Positions 13,001-24,451 of a DNA stretch of 64,000 nt are shown in pieces. The stretch is taken from contig NC_081820.1 of the NCBI RefSeq assembly GCF_030704535.1, positions 315,001 to 379,000 of the forward strand, read 5' to 3'. The number at the start of each line of letters is the position of its first letter. Positions within the stretch are counted from its first letter, which is position 1. Under the pieces are notes generated by a model. The model saw nothing but the letters and a program-made list of their open reading frames with translations, was not told the DNA's origin and ran no database searches. Origin of the DNA: Vitis vinifera (lineage: Eukaryota > Streptophyta > Magnoliopsida > Vitales > Vitaceae). A program made the translations under genes and the position numbers.

Positions 13001-16000
13001 TGCACACAAGTTGAAGTCTACTTTCTTGTCCTTCCATAGCTTATCTATCTGGTATATTGCTCTAGTACCAAGAGCTTCTTACTTTTGTTGAGAGATTTTG
13101 TGTTAAAAATTATGCTTTAGGTATGGTCCATGTCATGTTTGATGCATTTGAAATTTTAATCATGATAGGGTTTCTGTACTCAAATTTGTTCATGGGTAAC
13201 ATGGTGTTTCAGTTTGGACCTTAACCCTTTTCCAGGTATACTACGGCTATTGACATGTGGTCTTTTGGGTGTATAGTTGCTGAGTTGTTTCTAGGGTTGC
13301 CGCTATTTCCCGGAGCTTCAGAATTTGATCTTCTAAGGCGAATGATACAAATACTTGGGTACACCTCATATCTTTTGTTTTAGTACCTAAGATGTTACTC
13401 ATTCCATTACATCAGGCATTTGAATGCCGTGCATGATATATAGATAACTCATTCCTAATGGATTGGATTAATTGCTGCTTTTTTCTCCATATCCTATAAA
13501 GTTAATTGCTTGTCATTTGTGTCCCAAAGTAATTTGAAAAGTGAAGCAATTTTTGTCAAGCAAATATAAAAATGAGCTAGTAATTTTGTATCTCACTTAA
13601 AAATCTTGTAGAAGTCCTCGTTTTTTAAAACGATAAATCATCTTCCTCATGTTGTTGATAGGAGTTGGATTTTTACAGTGTGCCAAATCTTAAGCTTGTC
13701 CCAATGTCATGGTTATTGTTAGGTGCTACCACTAAATCTTGAGATTCTTATGGTTTGAAGAGATTGGGAGACTCTAATATCATTTTATTTTGATTTATAA
13801 GGATTATTCAAATGATGGCTTTTGGTTCAAAATGGAAACTAATCACAAAGTTATATTGACTCAAGACCTCAGTGGAATGTTATGTAATATGCATCTCTAT
13901 AAAACCTTATCCTAACTACCTGGTTTGTGATTCCATTTTGTCATTCAGCTTTGTTTGGAATCATTCCCTCCATTAAGTCCTTGACTGTCATATTTTTTTC
14001 TCACTGCCTTGACCCCTTATCTTGTTTCTTGAGAATTTTTCTTGTCCTCTTGGAACCTTAAACTTGTATTAATTTTTTTTTTGATGAGATTAAACTTGTA
14101 TTAAATTACTTCTTTGGAATTGTATACTATAAATCTTCTTTGCATATTACAGAACCTTCATAAAAAACTCTCTTTCAATATCTAATAAAATCAAAAGATA
14201 TTTCATATTTTATTGTGTGATAGCATATTGACTACTCAAATTTAATTTTTGATTGATTTTTAATGTGTGATTTCTATTTGATTATGTGAACTGTACTTGT
14301 GTTATCTACAATTAAGAATATCATTAAGGTGCTCAGGATATGGTATGGCATACATTTGTATTTGAAATGCCATTATATTCACTATCATTATTAGCATTAG
14401 CTGAGGTTTGAAGCATGTTATTATGGATGACTCTGCCATACATTTGGTGACATGACATGCTTTCAAATGTGGCAGGAACTCATTTTTTCATGTTTGATGC
14501 ATTGCTAAGATTCTATTCTTTCTTTATAGGACCATCTGCCCTTTTTATGTAACAGTTCTTTATTGATGCTCTTTCCCCCCTTAAATTTTATAGGATCATG
14601 TGTGCCCTTTTTTGTAAGGAGAAAATAATTCCTTTTTTTATTTACTACCCCCTGCCCTGCCCCCACAAAAAAAAAAAAAAAAGAAAAAAAGAAAAAGAAA
14701 GAAAAAGAATTATGGAGGGACTTGTTTCTTTCTTGTTTGAGGAGGTACTTCCCCTTTCTCTGGCAACCTTTCCTTCACAATTTTGGTTAGAGGAGTGAAA
14801 TCTGGGTTGTGGTATCTTTGGGGTTCGCTTTTGGGCCCCAATCATACCTATGGTTTGGCTTATGGCTGAGCTTCTTGGCCCTTATATGTTGTATTGGCCT
14901 GTGAATTATTGTTTATGGTTTGTTTAAAGCAGTTTTGGTCCCTTTGGATCAGCTTGCCAAGCTTCTTTTCACCCTCTTTGTCCACTCTTAGCTGTTAGTT
15001 CAACCTTGATGGCATTACAGCCAGTGGAAAATAGTTAGTAGCTAAACCTAATCTTGGATGATTGTCAAATGGCATTGTTAAAATCATGTAGCATTGTTCC
15101 TTGTATTCACTTTCTTTTTGGTAATGAAATGTGTGTTTCCTAGCCACAATCTTCTGGATATTATTGTCTTTTGATTGGTGAAGCTTGTCATGTTTATATG
15201 AAATGTCGATAAGCTTTTTCCTTTTTTCTTTATTCTGTTACATTTGAGTGTGTTTAAATTTTCATCACAGGCTTTACCTTTAGTTGTCATTGGTATACAT
15301 AACTTTATGAGTATTTAAAGCCAAATATCAAATATAAGGGCAATACAAAAGCAATGGAATAACTACAGGACATTAATTGAAGATTCACCCCTGAGCCAAA
15401 ACAGCTAGCATTTGGGACACCCAAAATAGGAAAAATTTTCAAGTGAAAATTTTTTCTTTAGAAATAAAAAATCATACTTTAGCTTAATGTTGTATATGAA
15501 GATGAAATCATATAATTGTAGTTCAAAATTATGCATTAGGGTGGGAGACAATTGAGCCTTATGACATGATAACTTGTAAAGCTGAATTTGAATGTACTTA
15601 GAGGCTTGCAGTTGCACTAGCCAGTTCCATCTTGAAAATTGAGAATTTCGTCCTTTGCTGTTTGTTATGTCTCTATGAGGTTGTTTGCTAAAGATGATTA
15701 CAGGAAAAGTAAAAGGTTACCATTGGCATTTTTTTATTATAGTAAAAACACAAGGCAATTGTTTGCAGTTATCTTTAGTGGTTATGATTTGCTTGAAATG
15801 AAATGGCTTATATATTTTTTGTATCATTTTGCCAAGGATTCTCATTAGAAACTGTCCTTCCAAGTCACTATGTTCTGTTTTCAAAAGAATTAGTTCATAG
15901 ATTGCATAAGTAAACCAAGAAGTTGTTTTTGGCTTCTCTATGCCATCTTAAGTTGTATTTTAGTGCAATTTCTGTTAACAGTATTTTGTGTATGGGTGTG

Positions 16001-19000
16001 ATTTTGTAGGGGACAGCCCCCTGACTATGTACTAAAGGAGGCAAAAAACACTAGTAAATTCTTTAAGTGCATTGGGAGTTTCCATCATGTAGAGAATGGT
16101 GATGTTTCTATGGGTGGCAGAAGTGCTTATCTGGCCTTGTCAGAAGAAGATTACGAAGCTGTAAGTGTCTGTATTGTAGTTTTTGCTGTAAGAAGGAAAT
16201 CAATAAATAGATTGAGAAAACAAAGAGTTTCTACAGGTGCTTTTTTTCCTTTTTATTACATCTTTAACTAGTCTGTTTTTCTTTTACTGCTCTAGGAGTT
16301 TTCAATTGTGATTATTTTCTATAATATAATCACAAGCCGCTAATTGATTTCATTGATTGGGTGGGCTCCCGTTGAGGGAAGGGTTTTTTGTACATCTTGT
16401 TGGACAGTTTTTTTGTTTCAGCTGTATGGAGGTGAATCTCTTTCTTGTACATCTTTAACTAGTCTGTTTTTCTTTTACTGCTCTAGGAGTTTTCAATTGT
16501 GATTATTTTCTATAATATAATCACAAGCCGCTAATTGATTTCATTGATTGGGTGGGCTCCCGTTGAGGGAAGGGTTTTTTGTACATCTTGTTGGACAGTT
16601 TTTTTGTTTCAGCTGTATGGAGGTGAATCTCTTTCTTGTATATCTCAAGCCGCTTTTTTAGTGCCTTTTCGTAAAACAATACTTATCAAAAAAATATATA
16701 TATATATATATATTGTGATTATTTTCTATATACTATGCTCTTTTAGGAATCTATCTGTTTTTTTCTCCTTATGCTTGTTATTCTCTGGTCAGAGGGAGTT
16801 GAAAAAACCGTCAATTGGAAAAGAGTATTTCATTCATAAGAACCTTGAAGCAATTGTTACAAACTACCCTTACAGAAAGAACTTGGCTGAGGAAGATATT
16901 GTCAAAGGTTACCTTCCATGTTCTTCTCTTATCATAAGCAGCAGCAGAAGACTGAATTAATCAGTTTTTGCTGAATATTTTGATCTTATCATTCAAAGAA
17001 TTTACTAATGATTCCTATCGTGAACATGTGACAGAAAGTCGAGTTCGGTTGGCACTGATTGATTTCTTGAGGGGACTGGTTGAATTTGATCCTGCAAAGC
17101 GGTGGTCACCTTTTCAGGTTATTGTCTTTATCACAGTATCAGCATTTTATGATCTTGGAACTTGATTTCTGCTGCTATGCAATATATATTTCAGGCTGTG
17201 GATAGTTAGAGTTTGAACTCCTATTCTGCAGGCTTCAAAACATCCTTTTGTGACAGGCGAACCTTTCACATGCCCTTACAGACCTCCTGCAGAGACTCCT
17301 CGTGTGGTAAGTGGATCCATATATTAACTTCTTGAATCAATTCCTCAAGTTTCTATCTGAGCTCTGCCTTTAACTTCCATATAGATTAGGCCTCCCTATC
17401 ATTATTACTTTCTTCATCATCATCATCATCATTATAATAGTCGAATTAGAATAATATTAAAAGGTACCTAACAAGAGGGCATAACCCATGTACTTAGAGT
17501 ATTCAAGGGGCACTAAAAGGCAACAAAAGCACCTCAAAACCTTTTTACTTAAATGGTTTAAAACCATAGTTACCTATCAAAAAATAATAGAACCATAGTT
17601 ACAAGCTGAAAAAACAATAGATCAAGAGAATGAAGTTTTGCAAATAAATTCTTCAACAATGCTTCCAAACTCTTTTTTCCCTCGAAAAAACATCTGTTTT
17701 GTCTTTCCCTAATGGACAAAAAAGTTGAAGAGTAATAGTTCTTCAAAGCTTCTTTTCTTTTGACTCTTCTCCACAAAAGTGCCATGGCAACCTGATAACA
17801 CAAACATCTGTGAGCCACTCTTCATGGAATGGGCTAGCACCCACAAAACCACAATCATGAAAAATGGCAAGGACCATAAACTGTGAGCCACTCTATAATG
17901 AATATGAACATGATTTTCCAACTCCTCATCCCACTGGCCAAGGAAACACCATCTGGCTAGTGACCATCACTATTCAATGAGTTGCTGATCGTGCATGATG
18001 AGTATTTTCTCCTGAGCGGCCTCATGAATAAAGTAATTTAGATAGTATAACAATGAAGTCAAACAGGGTGAAGGCTAGCATACATGAAGTATATGAAGGA
18101 CCGGCCAATCAAGATTGGCAAAAACAAAAAAATAGAAAAAGTAACAGCAAACATCACCGCTACAAACACTCAAACCCTCCTTATCCTATGCACAGATTCT
18201 CCCTTTCCCAAGGGCACCATGTCCCACATATACCAAGATTTTAAGAAGACGTCTTTGCGCTTTGCAATAGAAAGTTTTATCCCTTCTGACTGAAAAAAAG
18301 AAAAAAGAGAAAAAGAGATTTACCCCTTTTAAGGCTCTCCAATTCCTCTCCTTCCAAATACACCCAAAAAAATTCATTGGAATAATTCTCCAAAATTTCC
18401 TTCTTTTCTTTCCCACTAAACTACCTCTCATGATGAAAAAGGACATTTAATTTTTTTCTTTTTTGATAGGTAAAATAAAAGTGTTTATATATATAAAAAA
18501 AAGGCAAGGTGGGGGGGCACAATAGAGTGTCCCAAACTACATAGGAAGTATGCATCAGTGTTGAAAGAGGCACAACCAATAGAAAAAAGGGACTACAAAA
18601 AACAACACTCACCTTTAGTAAGAACCCAACTGAACAACAAAGTTGATTAAAGAAAAAGAACCGTCATCTTTGAACAACTTAGTTCACGACCATAGATTAC
18701 AAACAAAAGAGTGTTTCAGTCTTTGGTTGGAAAGCTCCTTGTTATCAAATGCTATTATGTTCTTTTCCTTTTAAACTGTCCAAGAGATACATAAGGGGGG
18801 TTGCTTTCCATATCTTTTTACATTTTTTACCCGCAAAAGAATCATGTCAACCCAAAAGGGTCTCTCTAAAAGAGAAGAGAACCCAAGATACGCCAAAAGG
18901 ATAAATAACAATTTCCATAACCTTTGCCTTTGCATTATAAACACAGATGTGGTCGATGGATTCTTCTTCGTTTTGGCAAAGGAAATGTTTGTTTGTTAAA

Positions 19001-22000
19001 GACCACCCCCTCCTGTGAATCAGATCCAAAGTTAAGACCTTTCTCATGTGGCCTCCCAAGCAAAGAAGCCCATTGTAGGCTACACCCAGGAGTTCCAAAT
19101 AACTTCCATCGAGAAGGAGACTAAACTTCTCGGCTCCAAAGTAGAATAGAGGGCTTTGACTGAAAACTTTCTCTTCTTTGACTCTATCCAACACACCCTG
19201 TCTTCCTCATCACTATACACCCACTCCTCATAAAGTCTCAAAAGAAATCGTTCCACAATTTCCACTTCTCAATCATTAAAAGGTTTAGAGAAGCAAGGAG
19301 TCTAACCACTCCCTTCTATTAATGGAGTCCAAACAATCACCATTCATGCCACTTTTAAACGACTAATGCAAATAAGGGAGAGAAGGTACCACATAATATT
19401 TATCTTTGCACCACTTGTTCTTCCAAAACCTCACCCTGTGTCCATTACTCACTAAAAAAGAAATTCTATTGCTCAAAAGATCTCAATCCTTCCTAATGAC
19501 CTTCCATAATCTAAAACCATATCCATTCCTAACTTCACAAGAGTGCCATCCCCCTTCTTCTTCCCTATACTTCTCACTAATAACTTGCTTCCCAAGGGCT
19601 CCCTCTTTCATTAGTGAAACGTTAACTTCATTTTGAAAGGAGAGTCTTGTTGAGTGCTAATAGACACCTAACACTTGGGCTCCGCTTTCTTTTATTTGAA
19701 CAAACAATCGCTCATCTTACTAAATGAAGCTTTCAAATGAGAGTCCTACCTTCCCAAAGGAAATTTCTTTGAATTTGCTCTAACCTCAATATGATTGTCC
19801 TTGGCATGCAAAATACGAAGTTAATAGGCATACTGGAAAAAGTGTTGTGAATAAGAGTAAGTCTAACTCCTTTAGAGATATATTGTCTTTTCCACATGGC
19901 CAACCTTGTACGAAACATCTCTTCCATCCTATCCCAAGTTGTTAGAAATTTAAAAGGGACACCCTAAAGGAAGTCCTAGGTAAGAGGAAGGAATCACACG
20001 CACATTATAACCAATCTCTAAGGCTTAACTCTTCTAAGTTTTCCACTCTTTCCACTAGTGTTATCTCATTCTTATCTAAATTGATTCTCAACTCCAATAT
20101 GACCTCAAACCATATAAGCAACCAACTCAAATAGGTCATTTTTTTTGGGAAGCATCATAGAAAATAAGAGTATCAACAACAAACAATAGATGAGAGACTT
20201 TTACCTTTGCATTGCCTCTACCCCTCACCCGACAACTAGACAAAAAACCTCCGTACTTAGCCCTCTTGAGAAGACAATTGGGAGCCTCCATAACAATCAC
20301 AAATAAATAAGTCATTTAATAAATCAACATAGAGCACTTGTTATTGCATATAATTGATTTGACACATGGTTTTGTTTGCTTTTGACACATTCTATTTTAC
20401 CTTTCTAATGTTTTAATTAGCTTGTTTTGAAGCATAAAAGAAATTAGCTCTCAAAAAGTTTATGTATATGTATGAATAAGAAACTATACACCGAGGTACA
20501 TAAGATGTATACAATGGGTACCAAAAGGCTTTTCTAGAAGAGAGAGAACATAAAAAACGACTCCCTCCCTTAGCCAGATCCACCTAATCTATAAAATCAA
20601 TTAATATTATCGATCCTTTAATGTGGCGTAACTTTGAAGCACAAAGAATAACGCCGTTTTTCATAATTGAGTTTCTAATATTATTTTGTTCCTCAAAACT
20701 ATTGGAGAACTAGTCCTAAAACTGTTAGCAAAAATTGATTTCTGAGAACAGTTTTAAAACATGTTGCCAAACACACTGTAAGTTGTTTTTTATGCTATGA
20801 GGTAAGTCCCACTTCTTGCTTTACTCTTTCCATTTACAACTGAAACATGAACTCCTAATTCACAGTTGGGGTTTGTGTTTCAAGTATTTTGTGCCTTTTT
20901 TGGGAAAAGGTTATCAAGAAGGCACCTGTTTCTTCATAAGAAGTTCTTCCACTGTATCATACATATTTGGCATGTTTACCAAGATAAAAAATTTAACAGC
21001 TTCATGGGAGCTCAACTTATGGAATTGCCAATTATATTTGTATACACATTGGTCAAATACCCAAATCTACTTATCTTTTGCACTAGTGTACCAAGCTTGC
21101 CACTCTTCCACTTCTTGGTCTGGATGTGGTCTAACCAAATGCTTATTGGAGATGAAATTTTGTAGATGGGTCCACATAGCCTTCATACACCTGCAGTGAA
21201 ATTTTTTTGAGAGGTATATTTGAGTGCATAAAATGAACTGAGAATTCATGAATAGCACAAGGAGGCACCTCATATAGTGTTGGTTGCCTTCTTCTAGTCT
21301 TCTGTTTTTTCCCTGATTCATTCAGCAATAGAAAACAATGTTTTGCTGCAATTTTCCTGGATTGCACCGCTTTTGTCTTGTTGCAGTCAGTTATTTGTTG
21401 GACTTCAACTTCCCATGAGTTGAAAATTATCTTACTTGTTTCATTTTTTTTCTTTTCCTTTTCCATAGCCTGTTGCTCAAAATGTTAAGGTGGATCATCA
21501 CCCAGGTGGAGGCCATTGGTTTGCTGCTGGTCTCTCTCCTAACGTGAGCTTTCTATTTATTTGAATATCTCCTTATTTTACTTCTCAGAGGTCGTGAGCA
21601 TCTTTTAAAAATATCTGTGCCAGATCTTATGCCAGATTTTGACCTCATCAAAGCATATTTTACTTCTTGCAGATTCCAGGCAGAAATAGAGCTACCCTGC
21701 ATAACAGCCCACATTTTCAGGTTGTGCCATATGCACATGCCAGTAGTTATGGCAGTTTAGGAAGCCATGGTAGTTATAATGATGGTACTGGGCTTGGAAG
21801 CAGCTATGGAAGTTATGGAGACAATAGCAATATGTTTGCATATTATTCACCTGCTGGTCCGTCTGCAATGAACATCCATGCACAGGGTGGTGTCTCAATG
21901 CTTGGAACAAGCCCTGATGCGAGGCGGAGGATTATTCCATTCCCACATGGAAATGGACTTGGTGTAAGTCCATCTGCAGGAAATTTTGCACCATTGCCTC

Positions 22001-24451
22001 TTGGAACCAGTCCCTCACAATTTACTCCTCCGAACTCCTATAGCCAGGTTTCAACTGGTTCTCCTGGACACTATGGGCCGACTTCTCCAGCAAGAGGCAG
22101 TTGTCATGGATCACCTTTAGGGAAAATGGCTGCAGTTAGCCAGTTCAACAGAAGAAAAAGTTGGGGATATTCTGGAAGTTTGCAATCTCAAGAGAGTTCT
22201 TCATCTGCACATTGGCAGGGGCATTTTACTGATGGTACGAGCTCTAACCAATCTGAGGGAAACTCTCAAGCATTTGGTGGCTCCCCATTGCATCTGCAAT
22301 CAAACTCTAATGCCACAAGCTGGAAGCAGCAGCGAGGTGGCAGTGGAATTGCTTTCCAGAACATTCCAAGTTCCTTTACACTTGGTTCCAATGTACAATT
22401 TGCACAAACTGCGGGTGTGGTTCATGAAAAACCGGAATCTAGCCTTTTGCTGCCTGATCCTGGAGATTGGGATCCCAACTATAGGTAAGCATGCAAGAAA
22501 CTTCTACAATCTAAACATGTGCATATTGAATTTATAGAAATTCTGCATTTACATTTACAGGTTCATTTCTTGTCAGTATGAATTGGATTATATTTGTTTT
22601 TATATGTACAAGGGCATGCATATGACAGCTGGTTGCATGTGTCTATTCTCGTGGTGGTTTTCCAGCATACTATAGTTTTTTTTTTCCTTTCTCTCTCACA
22701 ATTCTTTAATTTTAGTTGACCTTTTTGAAAATTTAATTATATATTAACCCAATTGCTCAAAAAATATACACCATAATTAAACCCTTTAAGAAATCCTTGT
22801 GTCACGGTTCACATCTGGTTCCTGGCACATGATGAACTTGTATGGATATCTATTCTACAAATTTATTGATATGGATTCAAATACATATTAATGGTCAATC
22901 ATAATACCTACTTATCCGTCTAGGCGACTGGAGATGTAATGCTGTAGATTATAGATGAGTAAAAAATATAGAGTATGAAGAGAAAAGAGTTAGATTATGT
23001 TTCCATTTGATTTTACTTGTTCATGCTGTTTCTTGTTTATTTTCATTTAAAAAGAGTGTGTACTTGGTTGCAAGACCCCAAAGTCTAGTCTAGGGTTGTT
23101 GAAGGATGAGAATAGACGAGGTCATCTCAGATACAGTACAAATAAAATCCTTTCCCTTTTCATTTTATCCTTTGTTCATTCCCACTATGTGACTTCATAG
23201 AGTCCATGTAGGTGATGGGTGCAGTACAAAGCACCATGGGGTCAGGGCCATTGTGTAGTCTACTGGCATACATCAACCCAGTAATATGGAATCCTTCATT
23301 CCTTTGCAATTCATGGTGATTTGTTTAATTTCCATTTGACAGAAGTGGATCATCATCACGCTGGGTTATTGCCTTACTTATTTTTATCTATTAACTTCAT
23401 AAAGATTTCCATTTTTCTTTAACCAATTGTGTTTGTTATTAGAAGGTTAACAATAGAGGTTCTCAACATTGAACTCAGGTTACTGTCTTTTGCCTTTTTC
23501 TTTTGTCACCATCATCTAAACCTGTAGTTTGTAGTCGAATATGGGTTAGCTGGTCTCTCTGGATGCACATGTTAGATTTAAGTAGTATATCATCTGTTTT
23601 TATATAAGTTTCCAGGGATTTCTTGTCAGATGCTCACCTGGGTGCAAAGGATTAGTTTACTGTTTTAATGATCTTAAGTTAGTTGATGACCTTGTGCTTA
23701 CTTTGATTTTGCATTTGACATATTTTTATATCAGTGATGAACTTCTTTTGCAAGACGATGGTTCGGACATGGCCACCGAGTTTAGCAAAGGGATGCATCT
23801 TGGTCAAAATTTTGGTTCTGCAGAGCCATTAGTTGGAGTTGGAAGATTCGGCCATGCCTCAAGCACAAGCTCAAATACATCCAGGCCCATTCAACCATTT
23901 TCGCATGCAGAGGTGGGCAGCCCTCCTACCCATGATCCACATGCTGGATATGTGCGGCCCATGTCAAAGCCTTCACACTTCGTGCCTCATATATCACAAA
24001 ATTCTCCTAGCCGTTTGGGGCAACAACCCATTCAGCGGTTAAATCATGGGAGATCAACGGCTGGTCGTGGTAGTGACTGGAGTCAAACTAAGCCCAGTCC
24101 TCCCAATTTTAGCTCTGGGGGTCCACGTTCTCCTGGGAATAGCTCGTTCAGCAATGGCATGTCATGGGGTAATTATCCACTTTCATGGATTTCCAACCTT
24201 TTCATTCTTTTTTTCCATTTCTTTTCCTTCTATTCTCAACCTACCCTTTCTGATTACAAAATAAAGTGGACTTAGATATATACGAGTCACAATATGTTTC
24301 ATATCTGGTGGGGTGAATAGGGGGGAACGGATGAGCTTAATGCCATCTTAACCAATCCTGGCATTCTGTTGTAGGGCGTCGGGCCAATCATCCTGTCACC
24401 AACTTACCGCCAACATCCTATGGAAGAAAAGACTATGGAAGGATTGCGTAA
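1014..24451 (+). CDS. YAK1: Dual-specificity protein kinase YAK1 homologue (DYRK family), 17 exons
   Basis: Exons: 1014-1205, 8983-9182, 10531-10684, 10828-10937, 11084-11153, 11278-11360, 11448-11526, 11617-11657, 13236-13358, 16010-16160, 16793-16907, 17035-17117, 17232-17306, 21469-21543, 21673-22484, 23735-24168, 24375-24451. The spliced frame is 2874 nt, 957 residues, close to Arabidopsis YAK1. Visible kinase motifs: glycine loop LGHGTFGQV (138-146), ATP lysine K161, catalytic loop HCDLKPEN (257-264), DFG at 280-282, and the DYRK activation loop [13 protein letters not shown] with the autophosphorylation tyrosine expected at Y294. The kinase domain spans about 132-473. The C-terminal half is Ser/Gly/Pro/Asn-rich, probably disordered, with SYGSY repeats and a [10 protein letters not shown] motif. 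From the family: plant YAK1 acts downstream of TOR and in ABA/drought responses. Intron 1 (7.8 kb) and intron 13 (4.2 kb) are swollen by retrotransposons. The intron after exon 8 is U12-type. Confidence 0.95.
1975..2720 (+). mobile_element. Old degenerate LINE reverse-transcriptase remnant in YAK1 intron 1
   Basis: Translated pieces align by eye with plant LINE reverse transcriptase in the right order. They are [19 protein letters not shown] near 1997-2055, [12 protein letters not shown] with SSIKFL near 2420-2480, a GDP-like piece near 2540, and a [10 protein letters not shown] stretch near 2668-2695 that corresponds to the polymerase FADD box. The frame changes repeatedly and no ORF survives. 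It is more decayed than the LINE starting at 3490, so probably older. Ends and target duplications cannot be seen. Confidence 0.55.
4052..4743. mobile_element. Non-autonomous hAT-like DNA element with 8-bp target duplication
   Basis: The element is 692 bp and sits inside the LINE. The flanking duplication GGAGAGAC is at 4044-4051 and 4744-4751. The ends are inverted: CATAGTTGTGAAAGG on the left, and the right end read in reverse is CATAGTTTTAAAAGG. Removing the element restores the LINE reading frame ([10 protein letters not shown]), which is strong evidence for the boundaries. It has no transposase ORF. The interior has a duplicated block of about 70 bp (the agaagccctaatttc... unit ending near 4267 and 4341) and an array of four palindromes (4338-4499). 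An 8-bp duplication with CA...TG ends fits hAT. A 9-bp reading (Mutator-like) is possible because the border is partly symmetrical. Confidence 0.8.
5039..5060 (+). repeat. Homopolymer of 22 guanines
   Basis: This uninterrupted G run lies within the LINE, between a linker segment ending near 5038 and the reverse-transcriptase start ([14 protein letters not shown]). LINE sequence that should separate these parts is missing. It may be a real slippage-prone tract at a deletion scar or a sequencing/assembly artefact. Confidence 0.9.
6236..7900. repeat. Unclassified repeat element, AT-rich then GA-rich, split by a LINE
   Basis: Sequence unrelated to the LINE starts near 6236 (ggtatcggtcactgagtcgg), continues as AT-rich DNA with internal direct repeats (32 bp at 6547-6578 and 6739-6770; 26 bp at 6607-6632 and 6688-6713), then becomes purine-rich GA sequence (6840-6915, resuming 7621-7790). 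A 5'-truncated LINE is inserted in the GA-rich part. The right end is uncertain, around 7860-7930. There is no transposase or recognisable terminal repeat, so the class is unknown. An open frame across the GA-rich part is low-complexity and not a gene. Confidence 0.5.
6916..7620 (+). mobile_element. 5'-truncated LINE 3' end with poly(A) and 16-bp target duplication
   Basis: The insertion encodes the C-terminal zf-RVT region of a plant LINE: a [17 protein letters not shown] piece near 7022-7075, then [18 protein letters not shown] (about 7110-7165) and [17 protein letters not shown] (about 7316-7366). It ends in the family-typical tail acttatc followed by 13 A (7608-7620). The duplicated target GAGGGAGGGGAAAGCG lies at 6900-6915 and 7621-7636. 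One stop (near 7093) precedes an otherwise open 123-codon stretch (7116-7487). Severe 5' truncation, poly(A) and a duplication of this length are hallmarks of target-primed reverse transcription. Confidence 0.9.
11658..13235 (+). other. U12-type (minor spliceosome) intron of the YAK1 gene
   Basis: The donor is GTATCCTTCT, matching the U12 5' splice-site consensus RTATCCTTT. CCTTAAC at 13219-13225 matches the core of the U12 branch site TTCCTTAAC and lies 11-12 nt before the CAG acceptor at 13233-13235, the spacing expected for minor-class introns. There is no strong polypyrimidine tract between branch and acceptor. Splicing here gives phase-correct Q (CA|G) followed by [11 protein letters not shown], as in YAK1 orthologues. 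No alternative major-class donor nearby keeps the frame. Confidence 0.85.
11745..11814 (+). mobile_element. 70-bp LINE 3' tail inserted in the U12 intron
   Basis: It ends with ttacttatcaaaaataaaaa, the same 3' terminus as the LINE at 6916-7620. The 10-bp duplication AATTATGTCA flanks it at 11735-11744 and 11815-11824. This is a heavily 5'-truncated retrotransposition product. Confidence 0.75.
16257..16640 (+). repeat. 191-bp tandem duplication in YAK1 intron 10
   Basis: Copy one starts at 16257 and copy two at 16448, with near-identical sequence for 191 bp (one visible difference near the end, gtacatc against gtatatc). Each copy includes intron sequence, one target duplication (ttgtgattattttctata) and the 5' part of a truncated LINE tail, so the duplication arose after that insertion. 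Confidence 0.9.
16514..16712 (+). mobile_element. Truncated LINE 3' end in YAK1 intron 10
   Basis: The sequence downstream of ttgtgattattttctata resembles the LINE 3' untranslated end and finishes acttatcaaaaaaa followed by a TA run. The 18-bp target duplication is about 16496-16513 on the left and reappears after the tail from about 16713. The left part is also present in the first copy of the 191-bp duplication (16322-16447). Confidence 0.7.
17574..17590 (+). mobile_element. 17-bp LINE tail micro-insertion with 12-bp target duplication
   Basis: The 17-bp piece ctatcaaaaaataatag resembles the extreme 3' end of the local LINE family and is flanked by AACCATAGTTAC at 17562-17573 and 17591-17602. 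It is probably an extremely truncated retrotransposition event. Chance duplication is possible at this size. Confidence 0.55.
17600..18010 (-). mobile_element. LINE zf-RVT remnant, antisense, in YAK1 intron 13
   Basis: On the minus strand the conceptual translation contains [17 protein letters not shown] (near 17920-17870) followed by a basic stretch. This resembles the DHxxxHCxVAxxLW zinc-binding region at the C-terminus of plant LINE ORF2. Further frames downstream keep some resemblance. It is degenerate, and boundaries are approximate. Confidence 0.5.
18180..20330 (-). mobile_element. LINE remnant, antisense, in YAK1 intron 13 (reverse transcriptase to zf-RVT)
   Basis: Read on the minus strand from 20330 downward there is a piece of reverse transcriptase ([18 protein letters not shown] near 20210-20150), then [20 protein letters not shown] (19910-19850), then [23 protein letters not shown] (near 19010-18945) and [24 protein letters not shown] (near 18415-18345). 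The polymerase box is mutated to FVVD and frames are broken. The 18440-18640 segment, starting with ttttttgataggtaa, looks like a second tail inserted in the same orientation. The element accounts for most of the 4.2-kb intron. Confidence 0.85.

Noticed and set aside
20816-21199. 127-codon plus-strand frame in YAK1 intron 13
   Set aside because: Lies within a well-supported intron, has no recognisable domain, and overlapping frames are equally long by chance.
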